A stretch of DNA of 64,000 bases from Pseudomonas lijiangensis (GTDB lineage Bacteria > Pseudomonadota > Gammaproteobacteria > Pseudomonadales > Pseudomonadaceae): NCBI RefSeq assembly GCF_018968705.1, contig NZ_CP076668.1, positions 3,173,001 through 3,237,000 of the forward strand, given 5' to 3'. A program made the translations under genes and the position numbers. This document shows positions 16,719 through 26,399 of the stretch, one piece after another. Under the pieces are notes generated by a model that ran no database searches, had not been told where the DNA came from, and saw nothing but the letters and a program-made list of their open reading frames with translations. How positions within the stretch are numbered: the stretch's first letter is position 1; each line of letters opens with the position of its first letter.

Positions 16719-17507
16719 TCAGTTAGAAGATTGCTGGCCTGCTTCCCTGGCGGCCCGATCTATCAGTGCGGCCACCTCTTCGGGGTGAGAAAGCAGAGAC
16801 AAATGGCTGGAGCGGATGGAGGTGACGTTTGCGCCAATCTGCCGGGCAATGACCTTTTGCAGATCAGGTCGCAGGGCATGGTCGTTTTCCGTTTGCAGAT
16901 ACCAGCTGGGCTTTTCATGCCAGGCCGCATGCCGGACCTTCCCTGCAAAACTGTCCACCGAGATGGGCTGCTGGGTCGCGGCCAGTTCCTGTACCTTTTT
17001 CATGGGCAGATCCGCCGCCATGACCTGCTGAAATGCCTGGGGATCGTCCAGCCAGATCAGGCCTTGATCATCGGGTACCAGCCCCTCCATGGGGGCATTG
17101 AGCCTGTGCAGCAGATCAGCCACCGATTCACCGCTGTCGGGAACCAGGGCGCTGAGATAGACCAGGCCTTTTACATTGGCCTCGTTACCGGCCTGGCTGA
17201 TCACGGCACCCGCCCAGGAGTGGCCCACCAACAGCACATCGCCCTTCTGGCGCTTCAGCACTCTTTCAGTGGCAAGCACATCATCGTCCAGTGAAGTCAG
17301 CGGGTTCTGGACCGCGGTGACTCGATAGCCCCTGGCCTGAAGCCTGGCAATGACAGGAGTCCAGCTGGAGCCGTCGGCAAATGCGCCATGCACCAGCACA
17401 ATGCTGCGCACGCCCTGCTCTATAGGTGCGGCCATGGCCTGGCCAGAGGTGAACAGCATCGTCAATCCGAGCGCCGCGGCCAGTTGACTCAGTCTGAGAA
17501 AATTCAT
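16719..17507 (-). CDS. Secreted alpha/beta hydrolase
   Basis: The 262-residue protein has a signal peptide ending GQAMAA, so it is likely periplasmic. The fold is shown by the oxyanion segment IVLVHGAFADGSSW, the nucleophile elbow GHSWAG (Ser about residue 99) and the final catalytic His in SSHLSLLSHPEEV; an acid in TENDHALRPD completes the triad. This is the group often annotated as salicylate-esterase-like or haloperoxidase-like hydrolases; the substrate is not evident. It is upstream of azoR in the same transcript and divergent from the GlxA-like regulator. Confidence 0.85.
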   Translation of the reverse strand: MNFLRLSQLAAALGLTMLFTSGQAMAAPIEQGVRSIVLVHGAFADGSSWTPVIARLQARGYRVTAVQNPLTSLDDDVLATERVLKRQKGDVLLVGHSWAGAVISQAGNEANVKGLVYLSALVPDSGESVADLLHRLNAPMEGLVPDDQGLIWLDDPQAFQQVMAADLPMKKVQELAATQQPISVDSFAGKVRHAAWHEKPSWYLQTENDHALRPDLQKVIARQIGANVTSIRSSHLSLLSHPEEVAALIDRAAREAGQQSSN

Positions 17508-17629
17508 GGGAAACGCCTGAATGACTTGATGGAGAAAAGTCTATAGAGGCTCTTGAAATGGCATCAGATGGCAAACCAGCCATGTTTCATGCAAAACTCG
17601 CCAACCCGTAAAATTCACCAGGAGTTCCT

Positions 17630-18631
17630 GTGCGCATAGCGATCGTTGCCGTGGATGGCAGTCTGATGTCGGCGATTGCCGGTCTGTCGGATATGTTCTG
17701 GATCACCAATCAGGCATTGCGCACCCCGCCACAAGGCGCTGCAAAAAGCCTCATCGATCAGGCCGGTCTCGAATTTGAAACCACCATCGTCAGCGCCGAT
17801 GGCAAGGCTCTGCGCGACCCGCAGGGCCGACAGATTCCGGTAGATGGCTCGTTTCATGACCTGGCCCATTGCGATGTCGCCCTTGTCACCGGGATGGCCC
17901 TGGGACCGGACGGACTGCCGCCGCTGTCCGACTCGATCCGTCAGGCCGCGAGCTGGCTCAAGAGCAGCCACGAAAAAGGCGTGCTGATTGGCGCAGCCTG
18001 TGCCGGTGGCTTTGTGCTGGGTGAGTCGGGCTTACTGAATGGCAGGCGCTGCACCACCACATGGTGGCTGCATCACGCGTTCAAACAACGCTTCCCCAAG
18101 GCACTTCCCGTCTGGGGCACGGCTGTGGAAGAACAGGACAGGATCATCACCACAGGTGGCCCGCTGTCCTGGGTCGATCTGGCCTTGCATGTGATCCGGC
18201 GCCTGGCCGGAGCCGAAGTCGCCAGACTGGCCGCTGACATTTCCGTGGCCGACAGCTTGCCGCTGCCACAACTGATTTATGCGCCTCGGGGGTTCGTCAA
18301 TGCAGCAGACCCGTTATTGCTGCAGGCAGAGCAGATCATCCGCCATACCAATCCCGAACTGACAGCCGGAGGCCTGGCCAAAGCCCTGAACATGAGCGAA
18401 CGAACCCTGCATCGCCGACTCAAGGAACTGACCAACGAATCCCCCAAGACCTTCATCACTCGCGTCAGGATAGAGACTGCCTGCGTGCTTCTGGAAACAC
18501 CGGGCAGCAGCGTCAAGCAAGTGGCTCTCAAGTGCGGCTACAGCGAAGAAACCGCCTTCCGCCGCGCCTTTACCCAGTTGACCGGCATGACACCCGCCGA
18601 TTACAGACGCTGGTCGAACGGGCGCAATTGA
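17630..18631 (+). CDS. GlxA-family AraC regulator (DJ-1/PfpI + HTH)
   Basis: This 333-residue protein joins a DJ-1/PfpI-like domain (residues 1-200, with the GAACAGGFVLGESGLL elbow) to an AraC helix-turn-helix pair (LAKALNMSERTLHRRLKEL; CGYSEETAFRRAFTQLTGMTP). Translation starts at GTG 17630 after AGGAG at 17620-17624. It is divergent from the hydrolase-azoR operon with about 120 bases between, so it is the likely regulator of that operon. GlxA-type regulators often respond to amine or aldehyde metabolites; the effector is unknown here. Confidence 0.86.
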   Translation: MRIAIVAVDGSLMSAIAGLSDMFWITNQALRTPPQGAAKSLIDQAGLEFETTIVSADGKALRDPQGRQIPVDGSFHDLAHCDVALVTGMALGPDGLPPLSDSIRQAASWLKSSHEKGVLIGAACAGGFVLGESGLLNGRRCTTTWWLHHAFKQRFPKALPVWGTAVEEQDRIITTGGPLSWVDLALHVIRRLAGAEVARLAADISVADSLPLPQLIYAPRGFVNAADPLLLQAEQIIRHTNPELTAGGLAKALNMSERTLHRRLKELTNESPKTFITRVRIETACVLLETPGSSVKQVALKCGYSEETAFRRAFTQLTGMTPADYRRWSNGRN

Positions 18632-18658
18632 GCGGCCTTTCGATTACGTGGCAGGTTT

Positions 18659-18749
18659 GTAGGACCGAATTCATTCGGGAAAGCAGTATTTCTTCAGATA
18701 AAGATGCGGCGGATGTACAGGCCCTCTTCCCGGATAAATCCGGTCCCAC
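18659..18749. repeat. REP pair, GTAGGACCGAATTCATTCGGG type
   Basis: Inverted arms at about 18659-18682 and 18725-18749 with core GGACCGAATTCATTCGGG lie between the convergent GlxA-like regulator and histidine kinase genes. They are a GC-shifted variant of the pairs at 11119 and 54373. Confidence 0.75.
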
Positions 18750-18751
18750 GG

Positions 18752-20026
18752 TCAGATAGCATGCAGCCGTATTTCAAACCGGCAGCCATTGGGCTCCCGG
18801 CTGGTCAGCAGCACTTGCCACTGCTGGTTGGCGCAGATGCGTTGCACCAGTGAAAGACCCAGCCCCAGACCATTGCCTCGTTGTTCATCGCCCCTGACAA
18901 AGGGTTGAAACATGGCTTGCTGCTTCTCGACGGGAATCCCTATGCCGCTGTCTTCCACCACAAAGCTGTCCGCTTTCACAGTCAGGCGAATGAAGCCTTG
19001 ATCGGTGTAGTGCCAGGCATTGCGCAGCAGGTTGCCCATGACCGAGTGCAAAAGTGTGGCGTTGTACAGGGTGTCCGATGTTTCCAGAGGTTCGTAGATC
19101 AGTTCCAGCCCTTTTTGCCTGATGGGTTCCCCCCAGAATTCGACCAGTTCCCTGGCTACCATCGACAGTGTCGAACGGGGTCCCTGACTGGGTTGATTGC
19201 TTTCGGCACGGGCCAGCAGCAGAAAGGTTTCCACCAGTTGCTGCATCGCGGTACTGGCCCTGGCAATGCGCACCACCTGGGAATGGGAGCGCTTGTCCAG
19301 ACTCGGGTTTTCCAGCAGCAGTTCGCTGGAGCTGATCAGGATCATCAAGGGCGTGCGCAGCTCATGACTCACGTCACTGGTAAACAGCTTCTCGCGCCCC
19401 AATGCCGCACGTAGCTGGTCCATGGTCTTGTCGAACGCCAAGGCCAGGGCACCCACTTCATCCTGGGCATATTCGGGGGCCAGTGCAGGCGCCTGGCCGA
19501 TGAATTGTTCTCGCTGCCGGACCTGACGAGACAGATGTACCACCGGCGCAATCACGCGATGGGCCAGCAAGCGACCCAACAGAATGGCCAGCAGCACGCT
19601 CAATACAAAGCTGATGAAAACCACGACCAGCAGGATTCTTTCACGCTTGATGGCGCTGTGCAGATCGCGCAACAACACATACTTGCGGCCGCTCACCACC
19701 TCGACCATGGCGTGATAAGGACGGTTTTCCCAGGTGAGTTCATGAAAGCCTTCGCCAAGCTCCTCCAGAGACGGCGTCATCGCCAGATCACCCGCTCCGC
19801 CCTGAACGTAGAACAGCGAGCGTTTATAAGGCCGGTGTCGCCAGTCGTCTGCGTTCTCCATCATCAAGAGCCGGTGCAGGTCACTGCCGAGGGTAATGAT
19901 GGCCAGTCTTTTCTCGACAATATGGACGGTAGCAACGACACCGACCGCAAATACCCCGGCAATCAGAGCGCTCATCACCGCAAAAACCGTAACGATGCGT
20001 TGCTTGAGACTGTGTTTGTTTTCCAT
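18752..20026 (-). CDS. Orphan sensor histidine kinase
   Basis: The 424-residue membrane protein has two transmembrane segments (about 15-35 and 128-150) flanking a sensor domain of about 90 residues. A HAMP linker follows, then the phosphorylated-His helix (DVSHELRTPLMILISSSELL) and an ATPase domain with GNLLRNAWHYTD, DSGIGIP and GLGLGLSLVQRI. It is complete. No response regulator gene is adjacent: the flanking genes are a GlxA-type regulator and a GH13 enzyme. Its partner must be encoded elsewhere. Sensor input is unknown. Confidence 0.88.
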   Translation of the reverse strand: MENKHSLKQRIVTVFAVMSALIAGVFAVGVVATVHIVEKRLAIITLGSDLHRLLMMENADDWRHRPYKRSLFYVQGGAGDLAMTPSLEELGEGFHELTWENRPYHAMVEVVSGRKYVLLRDLHSAIKRERILLVVVFISFVLSVLLAILLGRLLAHRVIAPVVHLSRQVRQREQFIGQAPALAPEYAQDEVGALALAFDKTMDQLRAALGREKLFTSDVSHELRTPLMILISSSELLLENPSLDKRSHSQVVRIARASTAMQQLVETFLLLARAESNQPSQGPRSTLSMVARELVEFWGEPIRQKGLELIYEPLETSDTLYNATLLHSVMGNLLRNAWHYTDQGFIRLTVKADSFVVEDSGIGIPVEKQQAMFQPFVRGDEQRGNGLGLGLSLVQRICANQQWQVLLTSREPNGCRFEIRLHAI

Positions 20027-20119
20027 GGACTTTCCGACATCAGGACAATGCTCAACGACCCGAAATCACTCAAGCCTTCAGGCGTGAGTGATTATCGGGA
20101 AGCGGATGTCATGATTTCG

Positions 20120-22204
20120 TCAAGAAATGGTGCTGACCACGCGCAATGCCAGTCCTTCGTAGGCATCCAGGGTAATAGTGAATTCACCCTCCTGGGTCAG
20201 ATCCCCTTCCACTCGCTCGTTGATGATGTCTACCACAAGGCCTGCGGCAATGTCCGGCATGTGCAGGGTTTCGACAATGGTCTGCGAGCTGAAGTTGAGG
20301 GCCGTTATCTGAATGCCTTTATCAGCGGGCAACTCGTGAACCATCACCAGCAGGCCGGGATGTTCCACATCGGGGATCAATATCTGGCGGCTGGCGGCAA
20401 TGTCATAGGCGCGGCGCACGGCGAGGATTTTCTTGAGCTGCGACGCGAAAGAGTCAGGGCGCTGCAACTGGCTGATCAGGCTGCCGTACAGGGTTTGGGG
20501 GCGAGGCATATTGCCGGCGGAAAACTCTGCATCCGGGTCAAGGTCCACCAGATCATAGGCACCGCGATGAATCCAGCGGGTGTCGCCATCCTGCATCAGG
20601 TGCTGAACCTGCTCGGCAGGCAGTGGCAATGCCCCCACCAGATCCCAGCCGGACAAGGCAAAAACCCCGGGCTGCATTGCGTTGTACATCACCAGCAACA
20701 AGTGAATGTGCTGGATCTGCTTGATGTCTGCCTCGGTGATGGTGCTCAGGTCACGAATTCCCAGGGCCGCCGTGATGATACTGGCCGTGGTACAGGACAC
20801 GCCGTTGGTGACGAACTTGAGGTTGTAAGGTGCATGCTCTCCCGCCAGATGCTCATACATCTCTTCGCGGATGTGCTCGCGCAGGATATTGCCGGGAAAG
20901 GTCTGGCCCTGATAGTGGTACGTGTCATGGGCATGCAGGGTCCAGAAATGCACCAGTTCCAGGGTCAGTTCATCATGGTTCTGCAACGCATGGATCAACG
21001 ACGCCGGATCGATGCCGAACGCATGCACCTGACGCAGCATCAGGCGCAGAAACTCCGTAGTACCGGTCACCAGCGCATGCTGATAGGCAGGCCGGGTAAT
21101 GAAGTCATAGGACAGGTCGGCGCCGCCATGGGACATGGCCGCGATGTCATCCAGAGTCAGGTTCAGCTCCTGAAAGCTGAAACCGCCCGCCTTACGGATT
21201 GCGCCACCCAGCAACTGGTTACCGGTAATGGACAGCGGATGGCTTTCCGACCAGGCCGTGCCTTCGGCCTTGCGCTCCACCCCCAGAAAACCGTTGGCAT
21301 CCAGGCGCAGAACCCTGGCGCCCATGACATCGATGGCATGCAGCGCGTCGCCGATGATCATCTGTTGCGCGGCAAAGCTTGGGTCCAGCCAGTTGAGCGA
21401 GGGCTGGCCTTCCTTGAAGTAATGCAGGTAGACCCAGCGCCGGGCCTTGCCATCCACGCCATGAACCACGGCCGTGGCACTCCAGTCGGTTTCCTTGACG
21501 CCCGGCTCGAAGAAAATGACCCGCTGCAATTGTCCGACGATGTAATGCTTGTCCCGAAGCTGATCCACCACCTCGGGCATCAGGTTGATCGCATCGCGTC
21601 CCGCAGGTACATCCGGCAGCAGAGACCAGTCTTCCTCACGGATCTCGACCATGTGATAAAGGCCGGGATAATCCTCGTAAGCCATCTCCGCCAGACGGAA
21701 ATCGGCGCCTTTGCCGGTGTGTGACGGAATCACGTCATCGATGATGACCGCATTGTGCGCGGCAGCAATGCGGCTGAGGTTCAGCAACTGGGCTTCGGTC
21801 CCCAGTTGCGGATCAATCCCGAAACTGATCCTGTCGAAATTGCCATCGATGCTGGGCGTGAGATTGCGGCCTTGCAGGCCACCGGAAAGCTTGAGCGGTC
21901 CGTTATGAATGCCCTGGATGCCGATCTCGGACAATGAGTGCCAAAGCGCCTCATCCCCCAGAGCCTCCAGAACCGAACCGCCCTCGCGGGTGATGATTGA
22001 CGCCGGATACGCCGTGAACCAGACAGAGGCTATCGCCGAAGCATCCCTGGGACGCGCCTGGGCAAAAGGTCGCTGCCATAACCTGCCCTGCCCGCCATAG
22101 GTCTTGGCACGCTGCCGTGCGGTATTGAGCATCGATTGTTCAACCAGCCAGTCCAGATACTGCTTGTCCGGTGTCGTCATAGGTTCAGTCATCCCCACGT
22201 CCAT
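20120..22204 (-). CDS. GH13 trehalose-synthase-like / alpha-amylase-family protein
   Basis: The 694-residue enzyme (start could also be ATG 22192 or 22180) has the GH13 catalytic barrel. The nucleophile lies in VLRLDANGF, a possible acid/base Glu in SFQELNL, and the third carboxylate in QNHDELTLE. Conserved [11 protein letters not shown] and a C-terminal beta domain are present. Length and the [10 protein letters not shown] pattern fit putative trehalose synthases that interconvert maltose and trehalose, but other alpha-glucan activities are possible. It has no signal peptide, so it is cytosolic. It is followed by the orphan kinase after 93 bases; an osmotic-stress link is speculative. Confidence 0.75.
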   Translation of the reverse strand: MDVGMTEPMTTPDKQYLDWLVEQSMLNTARQRAKTYGGQGRLWQRPFAQARPRDASAIASVWFTAYPASIITREGGSVLEALGDEALWHSLSEIGIQGIHNGPLKLSGGLQGRNLTPSIDGNFDRISFGIDPQLGTEAQLLNLSRIAAAHNAVIIDDVIPSHTGKGADFRLAEMAYEDYPGLYHMVEIREEDWSLLPDVPAGRDAINLMPEVVDQLRDKHYIVGQLQRVIFFEPGVKETDWSATAVVHGVDGKARRWVYLHYFKEGQPSLNWLDPSFAAQQMIIGDALHAIDVMGARVLRLDANGFLGVERKAEGTAWSESHPLSITGNQLLGGAIRKAGGFSFQELNLTLDDIAAMSHGGADLSYDFITRPAYQHALVTGTTEFLRLMLRQVHAFGIDPASLIHALQNHDELTLELVHFWTLHAHDTYHYQGQTFPGNILREHIREEMYEHLAGEHAPYNLKFVTNGVSCTTASIITAALGIRDLSTITEADIKQIQHIHLLLVMYNAMQPGVFALSGWDLVGALPLPAEQVQHLMQDGDTRWIHRGAYDLVDLDPDAEFSAGNMPRPQTLYGSLISQLQRPDSFASQLKKILAVRRAYDIAASRQILIPDVEHPGLLVMVHELPADKGIQITALNFSSQTIVETLHMPDIAAGLVVDIINERVEGDLTQEGEFTITLDAYEGLALRVVSTIS

Positions 22205-22290
22205 TAGCTCAAAACAGACCGCAGGCGACCTGTCCCGAATTCACTACCTATGGGTATGAGCGCCAGCGATGGAAAACGTTGCATCCGGTT

Positions 22291-23162
22291 TTACGTGGCC
22301 ATGCGCTGAACCGGAACAAGAGACGGCTTTTTCAGGGTCTGCAGCACCGCATTGGACGCATTGGACAGCAGCGATGTGGGCCGTGCGACGACGCTGATAT
22401 GGCGCATGATCATCGACGGCAGCGCAACGAGCTCAAGATCCCTGAAACGACCGGCCAGCAAAGCACTGGGCAGAATCGAGATGCAGTGCCCCTTGGCAAT
22501 CAGGTCCAGCAGCGTTTGCACGCAACTGAGTTCGCCGCGATGGCTGAGGCGCAACTGGGCGGATGCCAATTGGTTGTGCAGCCGCTCCAGACCTGGATGA
22601 CGCCACGCGACATAGCGCACGGTCTGGGAAAGCTCGGTGAAACTGCGCATGGAAGGCTGCCGACTCTTGGCACACGCCAGCACGTAATAGTCGGACCAGT
22701 GATGATGCTCGATATAGTGCTCGCTCAGCACGGTGCTGGGCAGAATCAGGATATCGGCCAGCTCTTTTCTCAAGGGCTCCAGGGAAGGGTTCTGCTCGTT
22801 GCTGTGCACAACGCTCAAATGGATATCGGGGTAAATCCGGGCCAGGAAATCCAGGGATGTGTCCAGGCTCGTTTCGAGAATGTGGGTGAAATAGTGAATC
22901 GTTACGCTACCGCTGGCCCCATTTTTTTTAGTTGTTCAAGCGTCGCCACGATGTTTCCAAGAGTCTGGGTGATGACTTTTCCTTCCGGGGTCAGGGTGCA
23001 GCCTGTACGGCTGCGGATGAACAGGCGTTTTTCGAAAAAATCCTCAACCTCCTTGATGGCGTAACTGATATTGGACTGACTACAACCCAGGATGGCCGCA
23101 GCCTCCGAGAAAGAACCATGCAATGCAACGGCTTGAACGACTTTGAAGAAATGGGTTTTCAT
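22291..23162 (-). pseudogene. LysR-family regulator split by a frameshift at an A8 tract
   Basis: The N-terminal part (start ATG 23162 after AGGA) encodes a LysR winged helix, GSFSEAAAILGCSQSNISYA and FEKRLFIRSRTGCTLTPEG, then stops at 22902. The effector domain continues in another frame down to 22291. Reading through the run of eight T at 22922-22929 (A8 on the coding strand) with a -1 shift joins LEQLKKNGASGSVTIHYFT to the rest and gives a normal LysR of about 290 residues. The run sits as A AAA AAA in the zero frame, a classic slippery heptamer. It may be an inactivating mutation, a sequencing error, phase variation, or programmed or transcriptional slippage. Confidence 0.8.
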
Positions 23163-23454
23163 ATTTCCTGCACTCTGGACGTGGCGAAATGGGCGCGGGC
23201 CTGCAATTGAGCAGGTTGGTGAAGGGAATACAAGAAGCCCCGCAAACGCAATCCCGATGCCTGCCACAGGACAGTTCAGAAGGATGTGTCAGACGGGGTA
23301 AAGCGACCGCTGCATTTTTCGAGAAAGGCGCGTTACGCACAAGTGCGTGACGAAATCAGTGATGCTCCCGTCCGGCTGACAGACTGACAGCCAGAGGGAA
23401 TATCGGCACCGATGCTTCCGAAAAAACAGAAAAAGGACGGGATGGCAGGATTAC

Positions 23455-24060
23455 TTAGTCGTTTTCGGTCCAGTCGAAGTCTAGTTGCAGTGCAGTACGT
23501 TCCGCCAGTTCGCGACTGTGCAGGCGTTCAACCAGGTGCAGGCTCATGTCGATACCGGCGGAAATGCCCGCCGACGTCACGAATGCACCTTCGTCGACCC
23601 AGCGCAGGGTGCTCAGTACGTCGATGGAGGGGAACATTTCCTTGAGGTCGGCGATGTCTTCCCAGTGAGTGGTGACCTGCTTGCCTGCCAGTTTGCCGGT
23701 CTTGGCCAGCATGAAGGCTCCGGTGCAAACGGCGGCAACCACACGACCGGGTACGGACTGATCGCTGATCCAGTGGATGACATCGGGTTTTTCCAGTTCG
23801 GCATTGACCACGCCGCCCGGTACGATCAGGCAATCCATGGCGGGATGATCGTGAATCGAATAGTCCGGGTCGACCTTCAGGCCAGCCCTGGCGCGTACCG
23901 AAGCGGTGCTTCGGCCGATGGTGAATACGTTGAACAGTGGCCGTTCGTCGCGGCTCTTGCGTGCGTGCATGCGTGTGGCGGTGGTGAACACTTCATAGGG
24001 CCCTGCGAAGTCAAGGACTTCGACGTCGTCATAGACGTAGATACCGATATTGAGTGACAT
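23455..24060 (-). CDS. DJ-1/PfpI-family protein
   Basis: The 201-residue protein has the class I amidotransferase-like fold with nucleophile elbow AAVCTGAFMLAKTG (Cys about residue 105) and the acidic LDFAGPYEVF segment near residue 20. These are hallmarks of the DJ-1/PfpI group that includes isonitrile hydratase. ATG 24060 follows GGAG at suitable spacing; the upstream in-frame extension lacks support. It is divergent from an FtrA-type regulator built on the same fold, separated by about 100 bases, and is a likely target of it. Activity (hydratase, glyoxalase-like or chaperone) cannot be decided. Confidence 0.83.
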   Translation of the reverse strand: MSLNIGIYVYDDVEVLDFAGPYEVFTTATRMHARKSRDERPLFNVFTIGRSTASVRARAGLKVDPDYSIHDHPAMDCLIVPGGVVNAELEKPDVIHWISDQSVPGRVVAAVCTGAFMLAKTGKLAGKQVTTHWEDIADLKEMFPSIDVLSTLRWVDEGAFVTSAGISAGIDMSLHLVERLHSRELAERTALQLDFDWTEND

Positions 24061-24158
24061 GAAGGGGGCTCCAGAGTACTTGGTGACAGCCGCCAGATTA
24101 CCCAGTAGCATCACACCGAACTACTGTCGGTAATGCCAATATCCGGTAACATCGCGCC

Positions 24159-25112
24159 ATGAAAAATCATCTCGTCGTTGCCCTCATCTATAACCAGCTC
24201 TGCACCTTCGAATTTGGCTGCACGGTGGAAGTCTTCGCCCTGAAACGGCCTGAGCTGGGCGTCAACTGGTATGAGTTCGCAACCTTTCCGGTGGATGATG
24301 GCCCGATCACGGCCGCTGGCGGCATTACCATCGTGCCGACGCCCGGTGACGTGCTGCTGGAAAACGCCGACACCATCATCGTGCCCGGCTGGCGTGGAGT
24401 GGAATCCGCCATCCCGCAACGGCTTATCGAACAGCTTCAGGCAGCCCATGCTCGTGGGGCACGCATCTGCTCGATCTGCACGGGTGCCTTTGTGCTTGCG
24501 GCGGCCGGTCTGCTCGACGGGCACAAGGTGACCACTCACTGGCGTTACACCGACCTGCTGGCAACCATGTATCCGGGCCTGACCATTCAACCGAACGAGC
24601 TGTATGTCGATCAGGGCAGTATCGTCACCGCTGCCGGCTCTGCCGCTGGCCTGGACATGATGCTGCATCTGGTGCGTAACGATCACGGCTCCCGGGTCGC
24701 CAACATGGTGGCGCAACGCATGGTGATCCCGCCCCATCGCGAAGGCGGACAATCGCAATACGCTTCACGGCAGCTGGTTGCAGCCGCCGACGGGCCGATC
24801 TCCAACCTGATGGACTGGATCCGCAGCGACTTGCAGCGCCCGCACACCATCAAGGAAATGGCCTCCCGCGCCGCCGTCAGTACCCGCACCCTGCACCGCA
24901 GCTTCATGGAAAGCACCGGACTGACGCCTTATGACTGGCTGCTGGGCGAACGCATCGCCTACGCCAAGGAATTGCTGGAATCTTCGCGAATCCGCCTCAA
25001 TGAGGTGGTAGACAGAGCAGGCTTCGGCTCGGAAGAGTCCTTCCGCCGACATTTCCGCAATCTGGTGGGTATCAGCCCCAGCAGCTACCGCAAGCAGTTT
25101 GCCAGGGCCTGA
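24159..25112 (+). CDS. ftrA: FtrA-type AraC regulator (GlxA family)
   Basis: This 317-residue protein has an N-terminal DJ-1/PfpI-like domain starting LVVALIYNQLCTFEFGCTVE and containing the ICTGAFVLAAAGLLDGH elbow. The AraC HTH at the C-terminus reads MASRAAVSTRTLHRSFMEST and AGFGSEESFRRHFRNLVGISP. The N-terminal pattern with FALKRPELG is characteristic of FtrA. It is divergent from the DJ-1/PfpI gene and followed by a REP pair. Regulation of the divergent gene is inferred from arrangement only. Confidence 0.85.
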   Translation: MKNHLVVALIYNQLCTFEFGCTVEVFALKRPELGVNWYEFATFPVDDGPITAAGGITIVPTPGDVLLENADTIIVPGWRGVESAIPQRLIEQLQAAHARGARICSICTGAFVLAAAGLLDGHKVTTHWRYTDLLATMYPGLTIQPNELYVDQGSIVTAAGSAAGLDMMLHLVRNDHGSRVANMVAQRMVIPPHREGGQSQYASRQLVAAADGPISNLMDWIRSDLQRPHTIKEMASRAAVSTRTLHRSFMESTGLTPYDWLLGERIAYAKELLESSRIRLNEVVDRAGFGSEESFRRHFRNLVGISPSSYRKQFARA

Positions 25113-25149
25113 TATTGGCCAATGCCGATCAGTCAAGGCACATGACAAA

Positions 25150-25243
25150 CTTGTGGGAGGCAGCTTGCTGGCGACAGAGGCGTGAAATCCGACAAATATT
25201 CCGCGTCATACGCTGAAGTCGCCAGCAAGCTGCCTCCCACAAA
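25150..25243. repeat. REP pair overlapping the end of the serine-hydrolase gene
   Basis: Arms of GTGGGAGGCAGCTTGCTGGCGA at 25150-25174 and its complement at 25219-25243 form the same family as 15945-16040. The right-hand arm is translated on the minus strand as the C-terminal tail of the serine hydrolase. Confidence 0.82.
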
Positions 25244-26396
25244 TTGATTCATGTCCTTGGTAGATGGCCCCGACCAGCCCATCGGCCAATACCCCCCATG
25301 CACCGGCCACGGCGGTATTGGTCAGGGCAACCAGGCTGATCCCGGCCTGCGGATCGACCCAGTAATGACAGCCATATAAACCACACCAAGACCAGGTACC
25401 CGCGCTCTGGGGATGCTTGGCCAGCGCGGGATCGGTCAGGACCACCGGGCCAAGGCCGAACTTCCAGCCGGCTCCCCTGCCCGCCAGGCCCGTCTCGCCA
25501 ATCGCATTGCCCAACAGGCTGGCGGTACTCGCGGCGGTCAATATCGGTGAACCGCCCAGACGTAGGCATTCCAGCAGGCGCAGATAATCATCGGCAGTGC
25601 CCAGCATGCCTGCGCCACCAGAAGCATAGGCCTCTGGCTCAAAGGCACGGCTCGACGACAGCCAGGCATGACCGCTGTCGAGCGCCAGCAGATCATGACG
25701 GCCCACACGTTCGGGACCACTCCTCCCGTCCTTGTAGGCACTGGCCAGCCGTTGATCGTCATCGGGGCTGAACCCTGTCGCATTCATGGCCAATGGCTCC
25801 GTTACCCAACGGGCTATCGCTTGCGGCAATGCAAGGTCGGTGGCCTGTTCGATAACAGCGCCCACCACATCCGTGGCCAGCGAATATCCCCAGGCCATGC
25901 CTGGCTCGAACAGCAGAGGCACACTGGCCAGACGTTGCAGGTTCTGTTGCAGGTCCATGGCAACAAGGTCCAGCCCGTCCGACACACCGGCCAGAGCATA
26001 GGCATTGCCCGGTGGTTGCTCGAAGCCATAGCTCAGACCGGCGGTGTGCGACAGCAAATGCCTCAAGGTGATGACCGGCTCTCGACCATCGGCCAGTTGC
26101 GGACGAAAGTCCTTGAGCCAGGTCGTCACCGGCGCCTCCAGCGACAGGACTCCCAGCTCGCAGAGACGCAAAGCCGTGACCGAGGTCAGCAGCTTGGTCA
26201 GCGACGCCAGACGAAACCGTGTATCGCGCTCGACCGTTATGCGGCTTTCACGATCCGCCCAGCCACGAGCGGAGGCGTAGCGAATCTCGCCCTCCTGAGC
26301 CACCACCAGCACACCGCCCACAATCGAGCCCTGATCGACAACACCATGCCAGACGTCGGCCAGACGCTTGATGACCGGCCCATCGATAAAGGGCAT
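25206..26396 (-). CDS. Serine hydrolase, beta-lactamase class C / esterase family
   Basis: The 396-residue protein has the SxxK motif in RLASLTKLLTSV (about residue 65-68), a Tyr motif in AWGYSLATD and a late HPQSAGTWSWCG segment in place of KTG. This is the EstB/penicillin-binding-like esterase type. No signal peptide is seen, so it is likely cytosolic. It is the last gene of the ten-gene minus-strand operon, three bases after the alcohol dehydrogenase. It might hydrolyse or transfer acyl groups in the product pathway. The last dozen residues (ICGRQLAGDFSV) are encoded by a REP arm, so the original C-terminus has been replaced. Confidence 0.82.
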   Translation of the reverse strand: MPFIDGPVIKRLADVWHGVVDQGSIVGGVLVVAQEGEIRYASARGWADRESRITVERDTRFRLASLTKLLTSVTALRLCELGVLSLEAPVTTWLKDFRPQLADGREPVITLRHLLSHTAGLSYGFEQPPGNAYALAGVSDGLDLVAMDLQQNLQRLASVPLLFEPGMAWGYSLATDVVGAVIEQATDLALPQAIARWVTEPLAMNATGFSPDDDQRLASAYKDGRSGPERVGRHDLLALDSGHAWLSSSRAFEPEAYASGGAGMLGTADDYLRLLECLRLGGSPILTAASTASLLGNAIGETGLAGRGAGWKFGLGPVVLTDPALAKHPQSAGTWSWCGLYGCHYWVDPQAGISLVALTNTAVAGAWGVLADGLVGAIYQGHESICGRQLAGDFSV

Positions 26397-26399
26397 ACG

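Noticed and set aside
19505..21724. Plus-strand open frame of 739 codons
   Set aside because: It lies antisense to the histidine kinase and GH13 genes, spans both and the gap between, and its translation is His/Gln-rich without any domain; it is a codon-bias shadow.
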